From Zygnema cylindricum (taxonomy: Eukaryota > Streptophyta > Zygnematophyceae > Zygnematales > Zygnemataceae): DNA of 37,894 bases. This document shows positions 8,530-19,445 of this stretch, piece by piece. Below the pieces are notes generated by a model. That model was not told the DNA's origin, searched no databases, and saw only the letters and a list, made by a program, of their open reading frames with translations. Position numbers and translations under genes: made by a program. Each line of letters begins with the position of its first letter. Position 1 is the stretch's first letter. Where the stretch lies: the NCBI GenBank assembly GCA_037447655.1, contig JBBHKE010000396.1, positions 1 to 37,894 on the forward strand. The letters are read 5' to 3'.

Positions 8530-11500
8530 ATGGGGGAAGAAGAGACTCCGGATAATGGATCTAGAGAGCAGAGTCAACCGGAGAGGCCCATATAGGAGGA
8601 GAAGTCTCAGAGGACCGAGGAGTCTGTACCCATGGAGTTTGTCTTTGATTCTCTGGCCAAGGAACTGGCTGGTGCTTCTTCCGCTCCTCCTCCTCCAAGG
8701 CTAACTCTCAAAAATTATCCTTCCTTGGCGGAGGCCGCTTAGGTCTATGTTGAGGAAAGGAAAGAAGCCTTGGCTCAAGCCCAAGAAAGGAACCGAGTGT
8801 CTTCCAGGGCTCGGCCAAAGCGGCAGGCACGGAGGGAGCCCCATTTGGGTCCCCTCCCTGATGTCGGTCTTCACACCAGATCTAAGATTCCCCGGGCCGA
8901 GATCTAGATTGACCCCGCTGTTTTGATGGACCCACGTCGCCCAGGTTGTAAAGAACTCCTTGCCCTTCACGACCTCCATGAGCTGAAGGTGAAGAAGGAG
9001 TTCGTACTTGAGTGGCTCAAACAAATCGAGTCAGAGTGGTTAGACCCGTGGGTGTGGTAGTGGAGATTTTGAGCAGTTCTTCGGAGAGCAACTCTTCACA
9101 GTCGGTGCCAGATCAGTCATAGAGAGTTCCCTGTTCTCGCCCTCCTCCCTCTTCCTCTCACGAAACCGTAGCCACCAAACCCCCCCGGGGACGCACCTCC
9201 TCGAGGCCTCGTAGAGGAGAAGGGGTTAGCGAGAGGGAAGCTCAAGATACCTTGAGGGGAAAGAGGTTTGACCACTGGGACAGCAAGGGGAGATTCGCAC
9301 CTCTTCCCAAAGAGGAGACGTCCCCAACTCCTGTGTCCGCCTCAACAGAGAGACCTTTTCCTACAGCAACTCGTGTCCGCCCTATCGAAGGGCTCTGGCG
9401 ATCAAAACCAACTGATCCAGAGGTTCTGGGTACGGACCCAGAGGATTTGTCCGAGGGAGGGTGGCGGACTAGACTTGATGATCCCGAAATTCCAGGGATG
9501 GAGATAGCAGATCTTACTAAAGTAGTCAAAAAGGCCAAGGAACTAGTGGAAGTTCTAAAATCTCAGGGCAAGGCTACGGCGGGGGCCGAACCCATCACGG
9601 TGGATTGGGAAGCCTTAGAGGTAGAAAGGCGGAAGTTATGAGAACAGGAGCTGGAACGTATTCGGGGAGCTAAGCGTAGATCTAGTTGGATTCTCATCGT
9701 GCAGATTCCTCCTACATCAAGAATGAGCTGCATCCTGAAGCGCTGGCTCTGGGGACTTCTCCTCTTGCAAGCACCCAACCAAAGGTTCCTTCCTCGGATA
9801 CCAGCCGAAAGCCTCCTCTTCAGCGGGAAGGGGGGGGAAACATTGAACCTAACATGAAGGGTTTGGGTGCAGATTTACCTCCTGAGTCTGTTTCTCTTTC
9901 TCGGGAGGAACCTACCTTTGTGTCGGTGGAGGTTCCTTCCACCGTGGAAGCTTTGGTGGAGTTACGACCAGACGAGAGGATTCACATTCCCTTGAGGCTG
10001 TCAACACCCCCTTTCACCATCTCCTGGAAGATCTTCTCCTCCATCATCTCACCTCCGAGGTCCTACAATCGAGCCCCGGGATGTTCCCGCCTCCTCTCCC
10101 TCTTCATCGTTTTCACCCGCTACGGCTGTTCGTGGGTCACCGGATCCGCCTGTCTTACCTTTCAAACACGGCGTTTTCTTACCATTTCACAGGCGTTCCC
10201 CATCCTCGAGCTCAGGAACTCCCCCACCCGAGTCCTTCCGAAGGCAACCAAGAAGACATACATCTTCTCCTCAAAACCTCCAGCCGTCACCTTCTCCGCC
10301 ACCACCCATTTCCGAAGGGCCTCCTTTGAACCGACCTCGCCTCCACATCCCCTCGGTGGAGCAAAATCTCGGGGAAGAACAATACTCTCTTGGATATAGA
10401 GGAGTAGTGGGGAACATCCTTCCTCCAATCATATTTTATTGTGCAGATACTTCCTCTTTGGGAGGGGGATCCTCACCTTCCAGGGCAGCACCTCCTACCG
10501 GAGGAGGAGATGGTTCCGTACCCGAGGAAGAGGACGTCAGAGTCATCTCGCTTGCGTAGTTTGTCAGTCCTACGGTGCATTCATCTTCCCATTTCTCCAA
10601 TCTTGCTGAGGAAGAAAAACAGATGGGGGACATTTGGATCTTTACGGGAGAGAACTCGGGGATCGCATTTTCAAATTTCAAATTGTTCTGGAAATCATTC
10701 ACCATATCTGAGATCAATAAATACAAGGGAGGAGTCATTCCGGATGGCTTTGAAACAACCCTCTTCCCCATGATGGTCAACTACCTTTTTGGAGGGGCGT
10801 TGGCGGATTACAAAGAGCGTCAACCACTTTTGATGGCCCCTAGCATCAAAATCTTGGATCCAGCCCTTGATGTTGCTAGGGTACAAGCGGAAGTTGACTT
10901 GGCTGCGGCGGATGCAATCCCTGTGACGGCTACCTATACCCAGGATATGAAACTACAGGCATAGGGAGGTGCCTATGTTAACCAGCTGCAAGCAATTCAG
11001 GCATCTCAGGCAGCAACGTGCATGGTTGCCAATCCGAACCCATGTACGACCCTGCTTAACATCTAGAGACTCCTCTACACCGGGAGGAACGAGTTTGCAA
11101 TCAAGGAATTCACGATATTCTTCTGTTTCAAGAACGAGACTCCGCAGACCCTCTTTAACCGACTCTCTAGCCTTTGCAGAAAACAAAGCTGTCCACAATT
11201 GATCTTCCGACGATGACTACCAAATACTTCATAGCTGTCTGTAATTCATTCAGGCCAACAGGGCAGACAGCTATGGATTATTGGATTACCTGACAGGCGA
11301 TTCAGGACAGTAACCCCTCCGCCAGTGACATTTCGCTGGTGGCAATGAAATTGTACGATCACTTTGTCCACATTGAGGCAAGGGAGAAGGCTGTGACCGC
11401 CAAGGGTCGCGCAAATTTTGCAAGATTTGCCGGGGAGACTTCCTTCAGTGAGGAGGAACATGCGGAACTTCAAACTTTGTGGAAGCTTAAGGGGAAGCAA

Positions 11501-11912
11501 GTAGTTGACAATGGGTCAAAACCCGCAATGGGAGCAGGTGAGAGAGTGTTCATTTAAAATTGCATGAATTGTCAGCAACCAGACCATAGGTGGAAGCACT
11601 GCACCAGAAAAATGAAACCGGAGCTAGCACTAAAGCTGAAGGAATGGGAAAAGGAACGTGTAGAGAGGACCTAAAAGCAGCAGGAACGGCTCAAAGGAGA
11701 AGTGGTGGGGAAGAAAAACAGCGGTAACCAAGGATACTTACGATCCAACGCCCTGGAGCGAAACCTCTAAGGTGTCCCAATCCCAGTTGCGGCAAATAAA
11801 ACTTCCAAAATTTGATGACGCTCAAATCTCCAACGAGATCAGGAGCAAATATACCACCGAGGGGGCCAAGTGTTAAGCTTGTGGTTTCTTGGGCCAGAAG
11901 GAAGGGCAATGT
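8530..11912 (+). pseudogene. Ty3/gypsy gag (second element), heavily mutated
   Basis: A start codon at 8530 lies 124 bp after the LTR and opens an acidic N-terminus (MGEEETPDNG...). The same frame runs to about 9060 through TAG stops at 8593, 8740, 8905 and 9058. Coding then moves between frames through a Pro/Ser-rich, charged middle part. A capsid-like helical region follows at about 10575-11200, with TAG at 10962 and 11064. Two CCHC zinc knuckles end it. The first is at 11561-11602 (CMNC...H...C spacing CX2CX4HX4C). The second is at 11871-11912; it has the same spacing but Gln in place of His and a TAA inside. Gag would form the virus-like particle and bind RNA. The length (about 1,100 codons) is large for gypsy gag, so part of it may be an extra N-terminal domain of unknown role. 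Confidence 0.65.
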
Positions 11913-12384
11913 TTCCAGAACAACGGAGTTCCCAAGGAAATGATGCAATTTGCTTTGTTTGCCAAAGAGGGGGAAATGGCCGTTAACCCCGTCCCACTAC
12001 AACTTCTTTACCCTTGGGGGCGCCAAGTTCCGTCCCCGCCGGAGAGACTTGATCGGGCATCGGCTGCTCTTGCAATGCTTATGCCGAAAATCATCAAACA
12101 ACAGCAGAGTCAGCAATTGGCCGCAATGGCTGCAGAGTTAGCTTCCCTCTGTTTGGGTTCTTCTTCCCGGTCTGCTCCTCTTACACCAGCACAACGACTC
12201 CAAAAGTGGAAACAAGAGTTGTTACAAAAGCTCGCGGAGCTTGAGCTTCAAGGCACAACCGGTGCCAACGATGACGGCTTATTGGGCTGGGATTTGGAAG
12301 CCCCAAATGCCCACCATGCCCAAACCATGCCCACCATGCCCAAACCTTCGTGTCACGAGCTTAGAATGTTAGGGTGGGAGATCC
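11889..12384 (+). pseudogene. Gag-pol linker ending at internal deletion
   Basis: The frame of the second zinc knuckle continues through an Ala/Gln/Leu-rich, probably helical segment (LAAMAAELASLCLG, then QKWKQELLQKLAELELQ). A short duplication of CCACCATGCCCAAA follows near 12310-12345. At about 12384-12392 the sequence jumps straight to the RT connection region (YYRRFIPE). Protease, methyltransferase and almost all of RT are therefore missing from this element. The coding compositional pattern is good but no family is recognised. Confidence 0.6.
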
Positions 12385-12936
12385 AACTACTATCGGCGGT
12401 TTATCCCCGAGTTGAGTAGTCATGCTCATCCCCTTAACCAACTATTGCAGAAGGACCAAGAGTGGCAGTTGGCCGAAGAACAACAGATATCCTTCCACTT
12501 CTTGAACGATGCTCTGAAGCAGCACCCCGTGCTCCGGATGCCTTATCACCAGAGGCCTTTCCTCATTTATATCGACTGGAGCTGGTTTGGATTGGGAGCG
12601 GTTTTGGCTCAAGTCGATGACGCTGGAGCTGAATATGTGGTGGCCTTCTCCAGCCGGAGCAACAACAGAGCAGAGGGGAATTATAGCAGTTACCACTGAG
12701 AGTTACTCGCAGCGGTTTGGGCCATTCAGCATTTCCGGCCTTACTTGTACGGAGTCCATTTCACCTTGATTACAGATCACCAACCCCTGAAATGGATCAT
12801 GGAAAATAGTAAGTTAACCGGCAAACTCGCCATATGAGTTCTTATCCTGCAGGAAAATGATTTCGACATTGTTCATAGGGTAGGGGAAATCCATGGGAAT
12901 GCTGACGGACTTAGCCGGAAACCTGATCCCTCCACA
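12385..12936 (+). pseudogene. Ty3/gypsy RNase H domain, second copy
   Basis: This is homologous to 4755-5289. Up to about 12747 it differs from that copy at roughly one base in eight; beyond that point it is essentially identical. The GGA codon before the catalytic Glu is TGA here (12697-12699), and the shared TGA at 12835 is also present. The first Asp motif (LIYIDWSWFGLG) and the ITDHQPL motif are retained. Confidence 0.85.
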
Positions 12937-14007
12937 ATGGATTCTACCGGGAATCAACACGATGAGGACCCTGAGATCAGTTTGGGGCTCATTCGAGCAT
13001 CCTCTGCTTTCATCTGGCTTCCCCAATCTGGGGGGGAACTGTCAACTTTTTTGGCCTACGTGGAGGGGCAGGCGCCCATAGGTGCCGGACGGAAGGACAT
13101 CCGGAACGACCTCGATGCTATCCAATCTATCCAGCAGGGGTTGCCTCTTCCCCACTTGACTGGAATTCAATTATCTCGAGTAAAGACCCAGATGGTTGCT
13201 TATGATTGGGATAGAGGCGTTCTTCTTTGGAAATGGTCAGACGGCTCGAGGAAAGTGGTTCCTCCCCGCTTTGACCGAGAAACTCTTATTTCCAATCTCC
13301 ATTGACAATGTGGACACTTCGGTCAAAAGCGGACCACCTCCCTGGTTACGGGCTCTTATTGGTGGCATGGGTGGCGGACCCAAGTCAACCGAATTTTGCA
13401 GACTTGCTCCTCATGCGATCGAGTCAAGGCGACTTTTGACAAAAAGGGCGGGACTGAGCTTCATTCGCTTCCTATCCGAGGGATGTTTTATCTGTGGTCG
13501 TTGGATCTTTTGGGACCTCTTCTGACCAGCATGCGTGGGAACCGCTTCGAGCTGGTTTTGAAAGAACATTTTTCCAAGTGGATCGTGTTGGTGGTTTGGC
13601 CCTGGAAGGAGTCAAAGGCAATTGCATATGCCTTTTTGCAGAGGGTTTTAGCCCAATTCGACGCGCCTGCGGAAGTTCTAACTGACCAAGGTTCCGAAAT
13701 TGCCGGAGAATTTTCCAACCTCTTGGAAAAATGTCTAGTCGGCCATCGACTGACCAAACGTGACCACCCTCAAGCCGACGGTCTACGAAAATATGCAGAT
13801 GAATAAGATATGGGGGAGTGGGACAGAAAAGTGCCTTGGATTGCTATGGGTTACAGATTCAGCATACAGGCTTCTCTCCACTTCTATAGCCTTTATTTCA
13901 TTCTATTTGGACGGCATCCCATCTTGCCCGGGTCTGCATCGTCCCAAGTGATGGTCCTTCGGAGATGGATGTCAAGGGGACAGTCGGAAAACTGATCGCT
14001 GATAGAG
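12937..14007 (+). pseudogene. Ty3/gypsy integrase, second copy
   Basis: I found no difference between this region and 5290-6360. It carries the same HHCC region, the same two Asp motifs, the same internal TGA (13303) and TAA (13804), and the same frame shift before the third catalytic residue. Shared lesions mean the damage came before the duplication or was copied by conversion. Confidence 0.85.
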
Positions 14008-14369
14008 ACAAGATATTCCTCCGAGAGATGCCTCTCGCCATGGGAAATTTGCAGGCGGCTCAACACCGAGATCAGTTGTGGTATTCTCAACGCCGGAGCG
14101 GGAATTATGTTCCCCGGCAGCGACAATTTATACCAGGGGACTATGTATATCGGATGCAACAGAAGAAGGACACGCTGGATATTTCTGCCGGGAGAGTAAT
14201 TTTGAAAGTGGTTGAAGTCTCCAACAAAGGGGTTCATACGTTGGAGGGAAAGGATGGTCAACGAATTAAAGAGAATCAGATCAATGTGGCCCTATTCCAT
14301 CTTTGGGGGTTTGAAGACGAACCCACTTTCCACTTAACTTACTTTGCCGATCCTCCTTCCTGTTCATAA
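13965..14369 (+). pseudogene. Ty3/gypsy integrase C-terminal domain, second copy
   Basis: This copy of 6318-6722 differs by two bases that I can see, near 14219 and 14236 (the second changes GVLTLEG to GVHTLEG). The polypurine tract and 15-bp repeats follow as in the first copy. Confidence 0.7.
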
Positions 14370-14593
14370 GTTTGCACTCAGTCCTCCAAGCAACACGACA
14401 TATTGGTTTGCAATCAGTGTTGTCAGTGCTGGCATTCAACCTGTCTTCCCTATTCTTCGGAGACACACCCTCTACCCTCCAACACCAGGTTCTGTGGGAA
14501 CTGCGAATGTGGGAACTGCGAATGTGGGAACTGCGAATGGAGCGGGTAATTTTTTTAATATCTTAGTCACTATTGACAAAGAAGGGGGGAAAT

Positions 14594-16053
14594 TGGGATA
14601 TCAGCCTGATTCTCGAGACCCAAATCCCTTTCCCCGGCCAAGGGGGGGAAAGGAAAGGGGAGAGGATAACTTTCGCCTTTCCCCTGCGGTTAACCCTATT
14701 CCCTGTCGAAGCATCTCTCCTATTTTCCATAAATATCTATGGGAGGGATGTGGGCATCAGTGGGCATGATCATCATTCTGGGAAGCATTCGCATTTGGGG
14801 GTTATTTGCAGGACTCCGATGACGACGACTCCGGGTTGTGGGCCCTTCCCTCACGTTATTCAGGCACGTTCGACAGGTGTCAAGCTCGTATGCTTCTCAG
14901 GCATACCTTTATAGCACCAAGGATTTCTAGGCCATTTTTACCCTGTACGGTCTTTAGATTACGGAGGAATGAGTGCAGCAAGCCAGACAAGATCCTTGTA
15001 TTTCCTAAACTGAGCAGAACTCACTTTATTTCACGCCTAACGGAGGCTAGATAACATCGTTCTACCGTCTCAAAGATAGCAATTCTGTTACATGGGACCT
15101 GTTTCCACCAGCCCCCTTGGGGGGTACATTGTGGAAAACCACGTAATTTTCCGGATTTTTATCTAGATTAAGTTGTTAGTGCCAATAGGAATTTAGTTCA
15201 GGCGCAACTGACCTCTGGTCCATTAATTTCATCAGGTCAAAGTCTGGCAAGTTAGTGTCCTTTTCAAGACTTTGTCTTATAATTGTGGACCAAATAATAA
15301 CTTCCGCACGCAGATGTAGCCGCAATCCGAAGCAAAACGTTTTTCCCCGAGTGCAGTACGGATTGTTTTGTCTTGTGTCGGTTCCCTTACACTTGCTTAA
15401 CGCTCATTGGTTAATAACGTAGCTTTGACTTTTGGACCTGGAATTTGACAAACTTTGATGTATAAGGCGCTTTGGGTTGAAAGAGACAGGTTGCTTTTCT
15501 TTACTGTCTCATGTGAAAACTCTCAGAAAATCCAACAAACCTTCTTTTGGAGAATCTTTGTTTTGTTTGACTCTATTACCATCTTGGTTTTGGATCTGTC
15601 TTTTGTGGGAATCACAGTTCGGGTGGGTAGTTGGCACTATTTGCTTTCTGGGTGATTTTTTGACCTTTTGCAGTTTGAAACTGGGAAGAGTCTTGTCAGG
15701 ACCGAGCTGCGGACACTGGAGGTTAAAGGGGCACCATACCGATTTACGATCTTATCGGGAGAGGGATCGCCTTTCTCTCGTTTTCATCGTTTATTGTTGA
15801 GATACGTTAAGCTTGCTTCGCTATATTTCACATTATCTTTTTTTTATTCTCTTTTCTGGGACAAGGAAATATTGTTAAATATGGAAAGACAATCGTATTA
15901 CCTATATATATTTCTACGTGGTAGTGCATTTGTGTCTTCATCTGGAGTTCTCTTTGCTCTGGAGTGACCCTCCCGGAGTAAACTGGAATCCCCTGGATCA
16001 GGACAGTGGGTTTTGAGGGAACAAGTGCGATCGACTTCCCGTAGGGAAAAGCA
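14594..16053 (+). repeat. Ty3/gypsy LTR 2 (1,460 bp)
   Basis: This is a near-identical copy of 6947-8406, preceded by the same polypurine tract and ending GGGAAAAGCA. I see only two base changes, near the 3' end (16019 and 16022). It is followed after three bases by the start of a third LTR. Confidence 0.8.
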
Positions 16054-16056
16054 AAT

Positions 16057-16338
16057 TGGGATATCAGCCTAATTCCCGAGACCTTAATCCCTTTCCCCGG
16101 CCAAGGGGGGGGAAGGAAGGGGGAGAGGATAACCTTCGCCTTTCCCTTGCGCTCAACCTTATTCCCTGTCCAAGCATCTCTCCTATTTTGCATGCATATC
16201 TATGGGAGGGATGTGGGCAGCAGTGGGCATGACCATCATTTTGGGAAGCATTCGCATTTGGGGGTTATTTGTAGGACTCCGATGTCGACGACTCCGGGCT
16301 GTGGGCTTTTCCCTCACGTTACTCAGGCACGCTCGACA
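16057..16338 (+). repeat. Ty3/gypsy LTR 3, 5' fragment
   Basis: This stretch matches LTR 1 from its first base (TGGGATATCAGCC) for about 280 bp, with several percent divergence, and then stops. It is therefore an older LTR copy abutting LTR 2 head to tail. The LINE sequence starts where the match ends. Confidence 0.75.
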
Positions 16339-17051
16339 CCCACCCTCCTTTACTTGGCTCTCTTTTTTGTGCATGTGGTCGTGTCTTGGGGTCCGATGGT
16401 GTCCTTTTGCTTCGTTGCTCCCATGGGGGAGATTAGATCCAAGCGCTCGACACTATTCGAGACACCGTTGCGACTATCACTTCACAAGGGGGCTTTTCTA
16501 TGCGTTGAGATGTTTCTCATATTATTCCCTCGCATCGGATCGATGTTCTTTTGCTTGATGGTACCCGTCGCATTTTCGGTGATATTGTTCTGGTAAACCC
16601 TACTTACCCTACTTCAGCTAGAGTTGTTGGTCAGGCGGCTCGACATCTTGGGGTGGTAGCTCGTGATGCCTCTAAGGCGAAGGAGCGTGATTATGCCCAC
16701 CGGGACCCTATGGATGACTTTATTCCGATCGCGGTCGAGATCTTTGGTTGTTTGGGTGTTCCACTAGACGAGTTTGTTCGTACTTGTGCTCGGCGTGCTT
16801 TCGAGCGTCGAGGACCTGGGAGCCCTCCTCCTTCGGTCCTTACTTCTTTTTACCGTCAACGCTTATCTGTGGCTCTATAGCGAGTGCAGGCTTCTATTCT
16901 CCCCCGATCGATTGATGCGGTTATGGATCGTCGTCGTGCTCCGGAAGTCCCTCAACGTGCTCCCCGGGTTGGGGGGACTTACATGGTTGTTTTTCGTAGA
17001 TATTTAATTGAGTTAGGGTTGGGGTTGGGGTTTGTACTTTTGTTTTTGTGA
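16339..17051 (+). pseudogene. LINE ORF2 C-terminal end, 5'-truncated
   Basis: One frame, running from about 16370 to a TGA at 17049, shows the tail of a non-LTR retrotransposon polyprotein. First comes a Cys/His-rich part (ACGRVLGSDG..LLRCSHGGD). Then comes a DTIRDTV helix, and then the segment RIDVLLLDGTRRIFGDIVLVNPTYP followed by an Ala-rich KAKERDYAHR helix. Last is the FIPIAVEIFGCLG block characteristic of plant and other R1/I-type LINE ends. In-frame stops lie at 16434 (TAG), 16506 (TGA) and 16878 (TAG). RT and endonuclease are absent, the usual result of incomplete reverse transcription. Family assignment is from pattern memory, not a search. Confidence 0.7.
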
Positions 17052-17295
17052 GTTGCCGTGCTTTTCATTTTGAGTTAGGGTGCTTTTATTTTCCTTGTTG
17101 TTGCTTCCTTTTTTTTGTGTTCTCGTCGCTCTTTTTGTTTTTTATTGTTGTTTTTCAGTGTTAGTCATGCCACCCCTTTTGTACCCCCAGACTCAAATGG
17201 TTTACCATCGTGCTTTTTTAATTTATCCTGCAAGGCTTTTCATGAGTGTTCCCGAAAAAAATACACCAGTGTTTTGAGGGGAAAAAAAATAATGC
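17052..17295 (+). repeat. Probable LINE 3' untranslated region and A-rich end
   Basis: A T-rich stretch without coding potential follows the LINE frame. It ends in an A-rich run (GGGGAAAAAAAATAA near 17280-17293) that may be the degraded poly-A tail. The boundary is inferred. Confidence 0.4.
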
Positions 17296-17439
17296 ATGAA
17301 TGTCTTCCCATGTTAAAACTATGTTTGAACGATAATCGTTGGACGTCAAAGAAAGTGAACGTTTAACGGTACCAAATAGATCATAGAAAAATATCTTGAT
17401 TTTGTCTTTTCACAGCCGTCGGCTATGCTATACATATTA

Positions 17440-19433
17440 CTGGTGTTGGGTATCGAGGACCATTTGGCGATATTCAATAATATACCAAATTTCAAGTACC
17501 CGATAATCGATGTATCGCTTCGATTATTGGTAAGCTATGTATCGCGATATATCGCCGATATATCGTATCGTCAATATATCGAGGCTTTTTAAAACAAAAT
17601 ATTATAACTATTTTTTCTACTGTTGCTAGTACTCATGTTGCTGCAACTGGTAGTAAATATCCGGAAGCATTTCAGTGTCATTATCCTCTTCACCTCCCAT
17701 GCTAGCTCCCATTCCTTGGGAATCCATGGAGAAAACTAAAAGTGTAACCTTTCTATAATATTAGTCGCTGGAAATGGATAAGCCGTAATGGCTACCAATC
17801 TGCAGATTGGTAGATGCCTGCAAAAATGCTTGCAGATTGGTAGGGATTCCTGCCTGAAAGCATGAAAAGAACAGTCTGCAAATTTTATTTTTCAGATTAT
17901 ACTTTGACTTAATTAGTTTGACCTTTTCGTATGTGAAATCTCTACGTACTAAATAATTAATAATATGAATTACGGAATTATTACTTTTTTGTCGGTTACA
18001 TTTTGCGGCGTCTACCTTTAAGGGTGCGTCTCCATGTACTTCAATCTTAGATGTTTTTTTTTGTTTTTTAGCGCAGATCTGGCGGACTCGGATTTCGGGT
18101 GTCCCTATGTGTACCAAACGAAATTGTCACTTAAGGGCGTGACGATTATACGTCGACAATGCCAGTGACGACTGTCAACGTCTACAATCAGTGATGACGC
18201 ACGTTATTTTTCGTAACTGCTTGTGACGTCGCGTGACTTTTCGTGACATTGTAGACCTACCGCCCTCCTGCCTGTGTCGTTTCACGGTTGAAGAAGATGC
18301 GTTTTGCCTTTGCGTCTATTGTCGGCTCGACGTGAAATGGCATCGGAACCTTGAGACCCCTGCAAAATAAAAATCCGTACCGGATGGAAACGGACAAAAC
18401 AAAACAAACTGTGTACTTCTCTTTGTCGTATTAAACAAAAACGGACAATCCACTGGAAACCTGCCACGTGTCAATCCGTCGGCTTTTTTGGCAAAAGCCG
18501 CCAAAAAAGCCATTCCGAGATGCCGGCGCTCACGCTGACCGTCCGCTCGTATTTTCTCATTGAATGTCGTCCGTTCGATTCCGGCGGCGCGCATAATGTT
18601 ATTTTGCATCCGTTGTACTTTGTGTCCGCCGTCTTTTTACCGTTCCATGATAATCAGTTTATCGGTACAATTCCGTACGTTCCCGTAAAATTTATGTTCA
18701 GTTAACCGCCCAAAAAGTACTACAGTGCAACGTATTTTTTCGTCAAATTCCGTACATTTCCCGTAAAAAACCGTACATTTCTTGTAAATTTACCGTTCAG
18801 TTTACCGGACAGAAAGCACTCCGGACAGAAAGTACAGAAAGTACAAATATATCGGGACCGCTGACCGTTCGATAACCGATAACTATCGGTATCGGTGTTA
18901 TCGCGATAAGTTTTTTACCAATACACAACACTAATAAAATGTGAACTTTTATTTTTATTATTATTAATTATTTTTTGAAGTGTACAAATTGTAAAATCTT
19001 ATTCTTATTTTTATTAATTGGAGTAGCAGTAGCTAGTACTACCTGCTAGTACTACTTGCAGCAGCAGTATCTAGTACTAGCATTTGCAGTAGCACTAGTT
19101 CTGGCTGCAGCGGCATGTAGTTCTAGCAGCTGCAGCTTATCAATTCTCAATTAATTAGGTGCTCAATTAATCCATTTACAGTTTCCGATTCGCAGTTTCC
19201 GTGAAAAAAAAAAAAAAACATCCTCAACCACTTTGACAGCTGTCCTTCTCTTCTTCCGAGAATTGACTAGCAAGATTTTTTTTTTTTTTTAAGCTTCGAT
19301 ATATTGGCGATATATCGGCAATATATCGCGATGATTTGAAATTCGATGTATTGAAGAGATATATCGATTATCGGGTACCTGAAATTCGATATATATCGAA
19401 TATTGGCAAATGGTCCTCGATACCCAACACTAG
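17440..19433. mobile_element. DNA transposon remnant with about 140-bp terminal inverted repeats
   Basis: The left end (GTGTTGGGTATCGAGGACCA at about 17443) and the right end (reverse complement of 19409-19430) match as long inverted repeats. They continue inward for about 140 bp with many ATCGATAT-type words. The GTGTTGGG termini recall hAT elements, but I could not find a clean 8-bp target duplication. No transposase is readable inside. The interior has poly-T/poly-A runs, a CTAG/AGCAG-rich stretch (19025-19140) and a nested unit at 18020-18470. Confidence 0.6.
18020..18470 (+). repeat. Nested repeat unit related to 19446-19880
   Basis: This is a diverged direct repeat of the left half of the element at 19446. 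It opens with GGGTGCGTCTCCATGTAC, followed by TTTTAGCGC, the GTGACGATT...GTCAACGTCTACAATC block, and TTTCACGGTTGAAGA...GACGTGAAATGGCAT. The right end of the unit is not recognisable. It probably inserted into the 17440-19433 element. Confidence 0.6.
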
Positions 19434-19445
19434 CTATTAGTGTTC

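Noticed and set aside
17008-17035. Telomere-like GTTAGGGTTGGGGTTGGGG
   Set aside because: Only one to three degenerate units inside the LINE 3' end. They are part of its coding tail, not a telomeric tract.
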